This document shows, one piece after another, positions 40,415 to 48,527 of a stretch of 64,000 nt of DNA (within the stretch, counting starts at the first letter, position 1; each line of letters starts with the position of its first letter). The stretch is from CALMEC01 sp031366605 (GTDB lineage: Bacteria; Actinomycetota; Thermoleophilia; Miltoncostaeales; Miltoncostaeaceae), in NCBI GenBank assembly GCA_031366605.1, contig JANLOO010000037.1:1-64000 (forward strand), given 5' to 3'. Position numbers and translations under genes: made by a program. The notes under the pieces were generated by a model. That model ran no database searches. It was given only the letters and a program-made list of their open reading frames with translations, and was not told the origin of the DNA.

Positions 40415-41641
40415 ATGCTAACGACCCGCGATATGGTCCCGGGCGTGGCTGACGGGTTGTCGTACGAAGAGGCGCTTACCACCGTGCTCGCCGCGTGTCG
40501 ACCCGTTGGCACGGAACGCATCGCGTTGTCGGCCGCGTCGGGGCGCGTCTTGGCGGTTTCGCCCCGGGTGGCGTCGCCATTGCCGCCGTTCGCCAACAGC
40601 GCGATGGACGGCTTCGCGATCCGGCTGGCGGACGTCCCCGACGGCGGTGGACGGCTTCCGCTCGATCCGGCCGTGCCCGCCGGCACGGATCCTCCGCCGT
40701 TGCGACCCGGGTTCGCGGCGCCGATCGCAACGGGCGGACCGATTCCTCGCGGCGCAGACACGATCGTGCCGATCGAGGACGCCATCCGGTCCGATGGGCA
40801 CGTTGTCGTGCCGGGCGGCCTCACGCCGGGCGCGCACGTACGCCTTGCGGGCAGCGATCTCGCGCGTGGCCCGTCGCCGCTGCTCCCCGGCGTCCCGCTC
40901 GATCCGGCCGCCGGGGCGGTGCTCGCCGCGATCGGCGCAGTCCAGGTCGAGGTGTTCCGGCGACCGTCGGTGACGGTGCTCGCCACCGGGTCGGAGCTCG
41001 TTCCCCCGGATCAGGCACCCGGTCCCGCGCAGATCAGGGATGCCAACTCCACAGCGCTCGCCTGGGCGCAGACGCGCGCAGGCGCAGACGTCCGCCATGT
41101 GGGGATTGCAACGGACGATGCCCAGGCATTGCGCGCGCTGCTGCAGGACGCGCTCAACGCAGACATCGTCATCACGTGTGCGGGCGTGTCGGTCGGCGAA
41201 CGGGACCTGGTGCGCGTGACCCTCGCCGAGCTGGGCGTCACGCCACAATTTTGGGGGATCGACCTGAAGCCCGGCAAACCCGTCGCATTCGGGATGGCAG
41301 GAACGGTCCCCGTCATCTCGCTACCGGGAAACCCGGCATCGGCGCTCGTGTGCTCTGCCCTGATCGCAGAGCCCGCAACACGGGCGCGCGCCGGGTGGAC
41401 GACACCCCGGCCCCGGTGGGAACACGCGACTGCCGGCGCGGGCTGGCCCGCCGCCGAGGGGCGACTCCACGCCGTTCGCTGCCGGCTGGACCACGGTCCT
41501 GAGTGCCTGCGTGCGACGCCGACCGGGGACCAGCGGTCGCACAGGATCGGCTCGATGGTCGGCGCCACCGCGCTCGCCCTGATCGAGGCCCACCGGCTGG
41601 TCGCACCTGACGAGGACGTGCAGATCACCCGTATGGGCTGA
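40415..41641 (+). CDS. moeA: Molybdopterin molybdenumtransferase MoeA
   Basis: A 408-residue MoeA. It has SYEEALTTVL, PPFANSAMDGFAI, PIATGGPIPRGADTIVPIED, TGSELV and RDANS, then CAGVSVGERDLV (SGGVSVGE-like with Cys for the first Gly), LKPGKPVAFG and SLPGNPASAL. It inserts molybdate into adenylylated molybdopterin. ATG 40415 has GGAGGG upstream. Other Moco genes (moaC, mog) are 4 kb away on the same strand. The start is 9 nt from the divergent GT2 gene, so their promoters overlap. Confidence 0.9.
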   Translation: MLTTRDMVPGVADGLSYEEALTTVLAACRPVGTERIALSAASGRVLAVSPRVASPLPPFANSAMDGFAIRLADVPDGGGRLPLDPAVPAGTDPPPLRPGFAAPIATGGPIPRGADTIVPIEDAIRSDGHVVVPGGLTPGAHVRLAGSDLARGPSPLLPGVPLDPAAGAVLAAIGAVQVEVFRRPSVTVLATGSELVPPDQAPGPAQIRDANSTALAWAQTRAGADVRHVGIATDDAQALRALLQDALNADIVITCAGVSVGERDLVRVTLAELGVTPQFWGIDLKPGKPVAFGMAGTVPVISLPGNPASALVCSALIAEPATRARAGWTTPRPRWEHATAGAGWPAAEGRLHAVRCRLDHGPECLRATPTGDQRSHRIGSMVGATALALIEAHRLVAPDEDVQITRMG

Positions 41642-41654
41642 CCCGCGTCGGGTC
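41640..41654. terminator. Hairpin between convergent moeA and tetR
   Basis: GACCCG (41640-41645) and CGGGTC (41649-41654) form a 6-bp stem with a 3-nt loop in the 16-bp gap between the two convergent stop codons. It is followed on the plus strand by A/G-rich codons of the TetR tail rather than a T-tract. Confidence 0.45.
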
Positions 41655-41657
41655 GGA

Positions 41658-42395
41658 TCAGTCCTTCTTTTTCTTCTTCTTTTTCTTCTTCTTGGGCGGC
41701 TCGTCCGGACCGCCGTCAGGTGCCGCATCAACCGCGATGTCCGGCACCTGGATGTGCACCGTTGCGGCGACGATCGGTGTCTCAGGCGGCGTCACGTCAG
41801 GAGCGATTGGACGCGCCACCGCCGGAGTTGCGGCCGCAGTCACGGCCGCCAACACTTCGTCCCGCCAGACCTGCGCAAACCCGGGAGCGCTCACATCGAT
41901 ACCCAACAGGCGGGCCGCGCCCGCGTGTGACACCGGAAACCAGCACATCGCGAGTGCGACGAGCGCAACCCGATCCCGATCGTCGCCGAGGCCTTCAAGC
42001 GCATCGCGGAGCGCTTCGGCATGGGGTTCGCCCGACACGATGCCGTTTTCGCGATCGATCAACTTGACGAGCGATGTCCGGGACGTCAGCAACGCCAGGA
42101 ACGCGTCGACCGTCTCGCCCAGACGGGCGGCGGGCTCACGTGTGCCTCCCGCGTCGCGCGCGCGGAGCGTCTCGGCCAAGATGCGAAACGTCGCAGCGGC
42201 ACGCTCGATGACCACGCGATAGAGGGCCTCTTTCGTGCTGAAGAAGTACCCGGGCGTCCCCCGTGAAACCCCTGCTGCCGCACCGACCTGCGCCATCGTG
42301 ACCGCATCGAAGCCGTGCTCGGCGAACAGGGTCTCGGCGGCATCCAGGATCGCGGCACGCGAGCGATCCGCGTCACGTTGCTTGGGCTGCTCCAT
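41658..42395 (-). CDS. TetR-family regulator with poly-lysine C-terminal tail
   Basis: A 245-residue regulator. The N-terminal helix-turn-helix (ILDAAETLFAEHGFDAVTMAQVGAAAGVSRGTPGYFF) is a classical TetR domain, followed by a helical ligand domain to about residue 185. The last 60 residues are unusual: a Pro/Ala/Val-rich, acidic linker and then ten consecutive lysines before a final Asp. The lysine codons are mixed AAG/AAA, so it is not a simple homopolymer. GGAGGAG precedes the ATG. Its target may be the neighbouring M28-like gene. Confidence 0.82.
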   Translation of the reverse strand: MEQPKQRDADRSRAAILDAAETLFAEHGFDAVTMAQVGAAAGVSRGTPGYFFSTKEALYRVVIERAAATFRILAETLRARDAGGTREPAARLGETVDAFLALLTSRTSLVKLIDRENGIVSGEPHAEALRDALEGLGDDRDRVALVALAMCWFPVSHAGAARLLGIDVSAPGFAQVWRDEVLAAVTAAATPAVARPIAPDVTPPETPIVAATVHIQVPDIAVDAAPDGGPDEPPKKKKKKKKKKD

Positions 42396-42431
42396 AACTC
42401 CTCCAGTCGGGCCAGCTTGCCTGACGACAAG

Positions 42432-44150
42432 CTACCCCGCCGGGCGGACACCGCGACCCGCGCGGCCCCGGACCAGCCCTTTGCGGGCGCGGAATGCGAC
42501 CAGCGTGCTGAGCGACCACACGCACACGCCGACGAGCACGGCCAGAACCGGACCGGCCAAGCCCCGGGCTCCCGACACGGACGTCTCGCACAGGTACCAC
42601 ACGGCATACAGCGGGTTGCGGCCGATATCCGAGGCGACCGTCAGCACGACGGCGATCGGCGCCGCAACGGCCAACGCCGCCAGGGCGACCACCTGCCAAC
42701 GGCGGGGCGCCACGGTCGCTGCCAGCGCGGCGTGCGCCGCGGGCAGGATCAGCACAAGGGCAAATGGCGTGAGCCACCACGCCACAAGGGTGATGACGCC
42801 GAGCCACACGAGCGCACCTGCCGCCTCGGCCGGGGGGTTCGCCCCCGTGGCGTTGACCCGCGGGCGCACCCACATCCACAACACGAACGACAACAGCCCC
42901 AGCAGCAGCATGACGAGCAGCGCGCGGGCCCCAAGCGTCAGCTCGGCCGGTGACGGCGGTCGACCGACGGTGGGAGCGCGCAACACCCCCCACATCGTCA
43001 GGAGGTGGGCGAGCAGCAAGACGAAGAGCGGGGTGACAAAACGCCACGCAACCGCGCGCAGGCCCACCGACAGGCGCACCCTGGCACGCCGGACGCGCGC
43101 GGCCGCGTCGAGCGCCATCACCAAGAGCGGCAACGCGAGCAGGAGCAACGCCAGCCGGCCGACCGACGGACGCAGGATCTTGCCCGCGTACGCCAACGCG
43201 GCGTCAGGTGCATTGGCACGCTCAATCGCGTCGACGCGGTTGAGGAGTTCGAGCGTCGCGGTTCCGGCGGCGTCGACCCGTTCCGGATCGGGTTTGGATG
43301 CATCGGCCGGCAACACGGACTCGTCGCGCCCCGACAGCGTCACCGCAGGAACCCCCAGATCGATCGCCGCGCGTTGATCGCCACGGGTCTCCGGAACTGC
43401 CAGGCGGATGAGCTGACTTCGCAACGCGGGCACCGAACTCGCGACGAAGCCTGCACGTCGCACAGATCGTTCTGCGAGCTGTCGCAGCGCAAGGGCCTGC
43501 CGACCCGCGCCCCCAGACCAGATGTGCATCTGACGACCTGTCCCCTCACCCGGGGCGTCCAAGACGATCACGCCCGCGATGCGGGAGCGCTCGACCATGC
43601 TGAGATACCAGCGCAACCCGGCATTGCCGAGCGACGTCCCGTCCACCGAAAGGAAGATCAGTGTGTGCCGATAGTTGCTCTTGGCGGTGGTTCGGGCCAG
43701 CTCGACGAGGATCGCCGTGCTCGACGCCCCAGCCGCCACGCCACGAGGGGTGTCGCGCGGAGCCACGATCAGGATATTGCGTTGGGACTTCGTGACTGCG
43801 TTTGCCGGCTGCGTGAAGAACACGTTGTTGAGCGACAAGGCGTCCCCGGTGACCCGCGCGACGAACGGTTGGGTCGCAACACGATCTGCCTGAGCTTTGC
43901 CGGCCAACTCGGTGAAGCGCCCCTGAACCCATTCAAGCGCCTTCTGCGCACCGGGTGTGCCGGGTGCGCGCTCAGGGGCGGCTGCCGCAAGGTCGTTGGT
44001 GGCTTTGACCGCATCGGCCGCCGTGAACGTCGCGACACCGTTGGGCTCGACGTCATCGGGAGCCGGCTCCAACGTCAAAAATGCCACCAACAGCGCGACG
44101 ACCGCGACGAGCCAAGCCTGGAGATAGAGACGTCTGTTGAGCATCAGCAT
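42432..44150 (-). CDS. Degenerate M28-peptidase-like membrane protein
   Basis: A 572-residue protein. One N-terminal membrane segment precedes an M28 aminopeptidase-like outer domain (about 35-310), then seven or eight membrane segments. The metal-ligand segments are changed: where active enzymes have A-H-x-D-S and G-A-D-D-N, this has VAPRDTPRG and AAGASSTAI, so His and both Asp are gone. It is probably a non-catalytic homologue; eukaryotic GPAA1 shows that membrane M28 relatives can serve other roles. ATG 44150 abuts a palindrome over a TACCGT -10. Confidence 0.65.
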   Translation of the reverse strand: MLMLNRRLYLQAWLVAVVALLVAFLTLEPAPDDVEPNGVATFTAADAVKATNDLAAAAPERAPGTPGAQKALEWVQGRFTELAGKAQADRVATQPFVARVTGDALSLNNVFFTQPANAVTKSQRNILIVAPRDTPRGVAAGASSTAILVELARTTAKSNYRHTLIFLSVDGTSLGNAGLRWYLSMVERSRIAGVIVLDAPGEGTGRQMHIWSGGAGRQALALRQLAERSVRRAGFVASSVPALRSQLIRLAVPETRGDQRAAIDLGVPAVTLSGRDESVLPADASKPDPERVDAAGTATLELLNRVDAIERANAPDAALAYAGKILRPSVGRLALLLLALPLLVMALDAAARVRRARVRLSVGLRAVAWRFVTPLFVLLLAHLLTMWGVLRAPTVGRPPSPAELTLGARALLVMLLLGLLSFVLWMWVRPRVNATGANPPAEAAGALVWLGVITLVAWWLTPFALVLILPAAHAALAATVAPRRWQVVALAALAVAAPIAVVLTVASDIGRNPLYAVWYLCETSVSGARGLAGPVLAVLVGVCVWSLSTLVAFRARKGLVRGRAGRGVRPAG

Positions 44151-44152
44151 GG

Positions 44153-44169
44153 CCCACGGTACCCGTGGG
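44153..44169. promoter_or_regulatory. Perfect 17-bp palindrome over the M28-like gene promoter
   Basis: CCCACGG-TAC-CCGTGGG is a perfect 7-bp inverted repeat with a 3-nt centre. On the minus strand it contains TACCGT, 5 nt before ATG 44150, so a bound protein would block transcription. The core recurs at 9021-9037. The divergent otsA-like gene starts at 44302. Confidence 0.55.
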
Positions 44170-44301
44170 TCCTGCTTGGTATCACACCACGACTTGAACG
44201 CCCTGCCCGGCACGGCACCCGAGGGTTCTGTGCGGGCGGGCCCAGCCGCCTGTCGAGCGCTGTGAGAGAGTGGGCCACCGGCGTCCGAAGGGCTGAGCGG
44301 C

Positions 44302-45771
44302 ATGCAATCCCTGATCCTTGTGTCCAATCGCGGTCCCGCCACGTTCGAGCGGCGGGGGCGGCGGCCGCGCACGATCACGCGCGGGGGGGGCGGGCTCGTC
44401 AGTGCGCTCACCGGCTTGATCGAGCATCAGCCGGCGCTGTGGGTGTCGGCGGCGATCACGCCCGAGGACGCCGTCGTGGCCGAGGAGGCGGGGGGCGGGT
44501 CGTTTGAACTACCCGGCATCGGCGTCGACACCCGCGGCAGGTTCGTCGTGCTCGACCCGGAGACCTACCACGCGTACTACAACGTCATCGCCAACCCGAT
44601 GTTGTGGTTCATCCAGCACTACCTGTGGGACCTGTCCAACGCGCCTGATGTGCGTCGGGAGGAGCTGGACGCGTGGGAGTACGGCTACGTCGCGGCCAAC
44701 CACGCGTTCGCCGAGGCGGTGATCGCCGAGCTGCCGACCCACCCCGACGCCGTCGTGATGATGCACGACTACCACCTGTATGTCGCGCCCAGCATGATCC
44801 GCGCAGCGCGTCCCGAGGCGCTGCTGCATTTCTTCGTCCACATCCCATGGCCACAGCCGGACGCGTGGCGCGTGCTGCCCCCGCATATCCGGGAAACCAT
44901 CCTGCGTGGGCTCTTGGCGAACGACATCGTCGCGTTCCACACCCGGCGATACGCCCGCAACTTCCTGTTGACCTGTGAGGAGTTGCTCGACATCCAAGTC
45001 GATTACCGGCGCCGGCAGATCTCGTGGGACGGCCGTGAGGTCTGGGTGCGGTCATATCCCATCTCGATCAACGCCCCCCTGTTCAAGACGATGGCACAGG
45101 GTCCCGAGGTGGCGGCCGAAGAGGATCACGTCCTGCGCCGCCGGCGCAAGTGGTTGGTGTGCCGCATCGACCGCACAGACCTGTCCAAGAACATCCTGCG
45201 CGGATTCAAGGCGTTTGACCGGTTCTTGGATCAACACCCCGAATTCGCCGAGGAGATCACCTTCCTCGCGATGTTGCAGCCATCACGGCAGGATGTCGAC
45301 GAGTACGTGGAGTACGTCCAGAAGATCCGCGACCTGGTCAGCTACATCAACACCAAACACGGCAACACCGACTGGATGCCGATCGACCTGCGCTTCGAGA
45401 GCAACCTGGCGCGCGCGGTCGCGATGTACAAGCACTACGACGTGCTGATGGTCAATCCGGTGTTCGACGGGATGAACCTGGTCGCAAAAGAGGCGCCGAT
45501 CGTCAACGAACGCGACGGCGTGCTGATCCTGTCCGAGAACACCGGGGTGCATGAAGAGATCGGCTCGTTCGCCCTGTCCGTCAACCCGTTCGACATCGAA
45601 TCCCAAGCGGCCGCGCTCTACGAGGGCTTGACGATGGATCCGGCCGAGCGCGCCAGCCGGGCCGAGCACATGAAACGCATCGTCAACGAGAACGACGTGA
45701 CCAAGTGGTTGGCCGCGCAGCAGGCGGACATCACGCGCAAACTGGCAACCCCGACGAAACGAGGCCGATGA
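44302..45771 (+). CDS. GT20 trehalose-6-phosphate synthase-like glycosyltransferase
   Basis: A 489-residue retaining glycosyltransferase of family GT20. It has SNRGPATF, the phosphate-binding GGGGLVSAL, VMMHDYHLYVAPSMIR, FFVHIPWPQPDAW and the C-terminal NPVFDGMNLVAKEAPIVN. The donor-site loop reads VCRIDRTDLSKNILRGF, whereas E. coli OtsA has DRLDYSKG. As I recall, actinobacterial OtsA and the validamycin enzyme VldE share the SKN form, so the product may be trehalose-6-phosphate or a related sugar phosphate. No otsB is adjacent. ATG overlap with moaC follows. Confidence 0.75.
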   Translation: MQSLILVSNRGPATFERRGRRPRTITRGGGGLVSALTGLIEHQPALWVSAAITPEDAVVAEEAGGGSFELPGIGVDTRGRFVVLDPETYHAYYNVIANPMLWFIQHYLWDLSNAPDVRREELDAWEYGYVAANHAFAEAVIAELPTHPDAVVMMHDYHLYVAPSMIRAARPEALLHFFVHIPWPQPDAWRVLPPHIRETILRGLLANDIVAFHTRRYARNFLLTCEELLDIQVDYRRRQISWDGREVWVRSYPISINAPLFKTMAQGPEVAAEEDHVLRRRRKWLVCRIDRTDLSKNILRGFKAFDRFLDQHPEFAEEITFLAMLQPSRQDVDEYVEYVQKIRDLVSYINTKHGNTDWMPIDLRFESNLARAVAMYKHYDVLMVNPVFDGMNLVAKEAPIVNERDGVLILSENTGVHEEIGSFALSVNPFDIESQAAALYEGLTMDPAERASRAEHMKRIVNENDVTKWLAAQQADITRKLATPTKRGR

Positions 45772-46241
45772 CCGACGACCGATCGCACCTGGACGAACAT
45801 GGCCACGCCCGGATGGTGGGCGTCGGCCATAAACCCGCTCAGCGTCGCACGGCACGTGCGCAGGCCCAGGTTCGCATGACACCCGACGCGGCGCAGGCCA
45901 TCAGCGACGGGGCCCTGCCCAAAGGCGATGCCGCGGCGGTCGCCCGTGTCGCGGGGATCATGGGGGCAAAGCGCACGTCCGACCTGATCCCGCTGTGCCA
46001 CCCGCTGCCGATCGAACGGGTCGCAGTTGATGTGTCGACCGCACCCGACGAGGGCCTGGTGACGATCGAGGCCACTGTGGAGACGTCCGCCAAGACCGGT
46101 GTGGAAATGGAGGCTCTGACCGCCGCTGCGATTGCCGCGCTTGCCATCTACGACATGGTCAAGGGGGTCGATCGCGGTGTGGAGATCCTGGGCGTGCGGC
46201 TGCTCGAAAAGACCAAGACAGACCTGCCCACCCCGGCGTGA
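45768..46241 (+). CDS. moaC: Cyclic pyranopterin monophosphate synthase MoaC
   Basis: A 157-residue MoaC, which converts the MoaA product into cyclic pyranopterin monophosphate in molybdenum cofactor synthesis. It has KGDAAAVARVAGIMGAKRT, SDLIPLCHPLPI, SAKTGVEMEALTAA and IYDMVKGVDRG with the catalytic Asp/Lys pair. The N-terminal motif normally written MVDVS reads MVGVG. It overlaps the GT20 gene upstream and mog downstream, so an unrelated sugar enzyme and two Moco genes share one transcript. Confidence 0.92.
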   Translation: MTDDRSHLDEHGHARMVGVGHKPAQRRTARAQAQVRMTPDAAQAISDGALPKGDAAAVARVAGIMGAKRTSDLIPLCHPLPIERVAVDVSTAPDEGLVTIEATVETSAKTGVEMEALTAAAIAALAIYDMVKGVDRGVEILGVRLLEKTKTDLPTPA

Positions 46242-46741
46242 ACGTCGTGATCGTCACCGTCTCGACGCGCGCGGCCGCGGGTGTCTACCCGGACGGCTCC
46301 GGCGACCGGTTGGCCGCGTTGGCCACACGGGCTGGGCACACCGTGGTGCATCGTGAGGTCGTCCCCGATGACGAGGCCCGATTGGCCGCGCTGCTGACCG
46401 AGCTGTGCACCGATGCCTCCATCGAGCTGGTGATCACCACCGGCGGCACCGGCCTGACGCCGACCGATCGCACCCCAGAGGCCACCGCGTCGGTGTGCGA
46501 ACGCTTGATACCGGGGATCGGCGAGGCCATCCGACAGGCCTCGGTCGCAACCGTTCCCCACGCCATGCTCTCCCGCGGCATCGCCGGCATCCGCGCGGGC
46601 ACCCTCATCGTCAACTTGCCAGGCTCCCCCGGCGGCGCTGAAGACGGATGGGCCGTCCTCGCCACGATCTCCGAACACGCCGTCTCGCAGATCCGAGGCG
46701 GCGATCACCCCCGCCCCACGTCAGCGCCCGAAGGGGCCTGA
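46238..46741 (+). CDS. mog: Molybdopterin adenylyltransferase (MoaB/Mog)
   Basis: A 167-residue protein that adenylylates molybdopterin before MoeA inserts molybdenum. It opens VVIVTVSTRAAAGVYPDGSG and has VITTGGTGLTPTDRTPEAT, HAMLSRGIAGIRAGTLIVNLPGSPGGAEDGW, the canonical Mog/MoaB active-site loops. GTG 46238 overlaps the moaC stop. It is the last gene before a 475-bp gap. Confidence 0.92.
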   Translation: MNVVIVTVSTRAAAGVYPDGSGDRLAALATRAGHTVVHREVVPDDEARLAALLTELCTDASIELVITTGGTGLTPTDRTPEATASVCERLIPGIGEAIRQASVATVPHAMLSRGIAGIRAGTLIVNLPGSPGGAEDGWAVLATISEHAVSQIRGGDHPRPTSAPEGA

Positions 46742-47216
46742 CCACGACCGCGGTTCGCCCGGCATCACCCCCAACCCAGATGTCAAACCGCCGTGATTCG
46801 CCCGTCAAGGTCGGCGTCGACGGTCGTGGGGGTTGTGAAGTGCGGGGCTGCCACTGCGACTTCGATGCCGGCGGCGGCTCAGTCCGGGGTCTGTGCCGAC
46901 GGTCGCGGGATTTGGTCTCCATCCGCCGCGCGCGTGTGTGCCACCGGCGCATCGTCCGCACCGACGGGACCATCGCCGGCCCGTCTCGGTAGGTCGCGCG
47001 TCGCCCGTGATCACCTCCGCCGGTGGTTCCCCCCGGCGAACCACCGCTCGGCGTCCCGGCGAGGCATTGGCCATGACTACGATCCGGGCCGGTCGTGACG
47101 ACGCCACAACGCGTGGCGAAACTGAAGCTGACAACCAAAATCTGCCGGAGCGACAAGGTTTCACGACCAAGGGCGTCGGCCCGGCGATCCGAACTTGAGC
47201 GTCCAGCGCCGACTGG
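46742..47216. other. 475-bp intergenic region without a convincing gene
   Basis: This is the longest gene-free stretch of the window, between the mog stop and the stop of the REC-GGDEF gene. It lies between convergent genes. Short frames exist but have shadow-like Arg-rich composition. The only clear structure is the hairpin at 47021-47046. No tRNA-like fold, repeat array or obvious small protein was found. Confidence 0.5.
47021..47046. terminator. 9-bp hairpin in the gap between convergent genes
   Basis: CGGTGGTTC (47021-47029) pairs with GAACCACCG (47038-47046) around an 8-nt loop. The position between convergent transcription units suggests a bidirectional terminator. No T-tract is present on either side. 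Confidence 0.45.
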
Positions 47217-48257
47217 TCAACCCGCGCGAAGATCGGCGGCCCATGACGAGCCGGCGGTCTTCTTCATCAACGCTTTCATCTCCGTCGCAACCACGACGGT
47301 CTCGGCATAGTGCGAAAATGTGCGGCGCGCCGTGGTGACCACGCCGATGGACATGGCGACGATCGGGAAGCGCTGCGGCTCGCCTCGACGGCTGAGCGTC
47401 TCGATATAGCCCCGCTCACGATCGATGTCATCGTAGACCGAGAGGATCTCGGCGTCGAATCGCGCGATCACGGATTCGGCAACCGCCTGCTCTCTCCCGA
47501 GTTCGGCCACCACGACAAAGTCGTCGCCACCGATGTGGCCGACAAACGCGTCGGCTCCTCCGACCTGCATCGCGGTCTCCTGCAGCGCCCGCGCGGTCAT
47601 CTGGATGACCCGATCGCCCCGAAGAAACCCGTACTTGTCGTTGTACGCCTTGAAGTTGTCCAGGTCGCAGTACAGCAGCGCGAAGTCAGCTTGACGGCGC
47701 AGTCGAAGCTCCATCTCCTCCTGGAACTGGATACTGCCGGGCAATCCGGTCAACGGAGATTGGGCGCGGAGCATCTTGGTCCGGCGCAGCGCCCCGTTGA
47801 TGCGGGCAAGGACTTCCTCGAGGTCGAACGGCTTGACGATGTAGTCGTCGGCGCCGGCCTCAAAACCTTCCAACTTCGCAGCGAGGTGGCCCTTGGCGGT
47901 CACGAGGATGATCGTCGCGCCGGCAGTGCGGGGATCTTCTCGCAATCGCCGGGTCAGTTGCACGCCGTCGAGCACCGGCATCATCACGTCCGCAAGCACT
48001 ACATCGGGGCACCGCTCACGGGCCATCTCGAGCCCTTGGCCGCCGTCATGGGCGACCCGCACCCTGAACCCGGCCTTCGTGAGGCCCATTTCCAAGAGCC
48101 GCGCCACCGTCGGCGAGTCATCGACGACGAGGATCTCCGCGACGTCGCGCCCGATCGCATCGGATGCGTCCGCGCCCGGTGCCGAACGCGAACCGGATGG
48201 ATTGGCAGGGGACTGAGCCGTCGGTGCGGCGGAAGGCGTCTCGCTGATTGTCGTCAC
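47217..48257 (-). CDS. REC-GGDEF diguanylate cyclase-like response regulator (WspR-like)
   Basis: A 346-residue protein: a receiver domain (about 40-155; Asp46/47, phospho-acceptor Asp90 in LADVMMP, Lys142) followed by a GGDEF domain (about 165-330). The domain order is that of WspR, which makes cyclic-di-GMP when phosphorylated. The signature reads GHIGGDDF (243-247) in place of GGEEF/GGDEF, with LTGLPG upstream, and the RxxD inhibitory site is absent. It may be an active variant or a sensor. GTG 48257 is chosen; longer starts exist. It diverges from the cheW-cheB operon. Confidence 0.85.
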   Translation of the reverse strand: MTTISETPSAAPTAQSPANPSGSRSAPGADASDAIGRDVAEILVVDDSPTVARLLEMGLTKAGFRVRVAHDGGQGLEMARERCPDVVLADVMMPVLDGVQLTRRLREDPRTAGATIILVTAKGHLAAKLEGFEAGADDYIVKPFDLEEVLARINGALRRTKMLRAQSPLTGLPGSIQFQEEMELRLRRQADFALLYCDLDNFKAYNDKYGFLRGDRVIQMTARALQETAMQVGGADAFVGHIGGDDFVVVAELGREQAVAESVIARFDAEILSVYDDIDRERGYIETLSRRGEPQRFPIVAMSIGVVTTARRTFSHYAETVVVATEMKALMKKTAGSSWAADLRAG

Positions 48258-48527
48258 ACCCTGTACATCGGCAGTGATCGGGTCGGAGTCGAGCTGCGTC
48301 AAGCGATTGCTCGGGCGCCAATCGCGAGCCGCGCGCACGACGTCGACCCGACCCGGGCGACGATCCCCGTTCAGTCCGTCCCGCGTTGGATCGGTTGGCC
48401 GCCGAGACCCGCCGGCCAGGCATGCAGCCGGGCGGCCGGAGCGCGGCCTCGCCCGGTGCAAATGTCAAGGGCACCACCGGGGCGGCCGATGGACACGTGC
48501 CGAACCACGCGGGCACGGAGCAAACAG
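48258..48527. other. 270-bp divergent region between the REC-GGDEF gene and the Wsp-like operon
   Basis: It should hold both promoters. No strong -35/-10 pair stands out. GGAG at 48516-48519 serves the cheW GTG. Part of this stretch could be an N-terminal extension of the REC-GGDEF protein, since its frame stays open. Confidence 0.4.

Noticed and set aside
41660..41695. T/C-rich run as a terminator T-tract or a sequencing artefact
   Set aside because: It reads as ten Lys codons in frame at the end of an otherwise complete TetR gene, with mixed AAG and AAA. No shift is needed to keep the frame.
46648..47310. Short frames in the gap after mog
   Set aside because: They are Arg/His-rich, lack start signals and show no domain; they look like shadows or random GC-rich frames.
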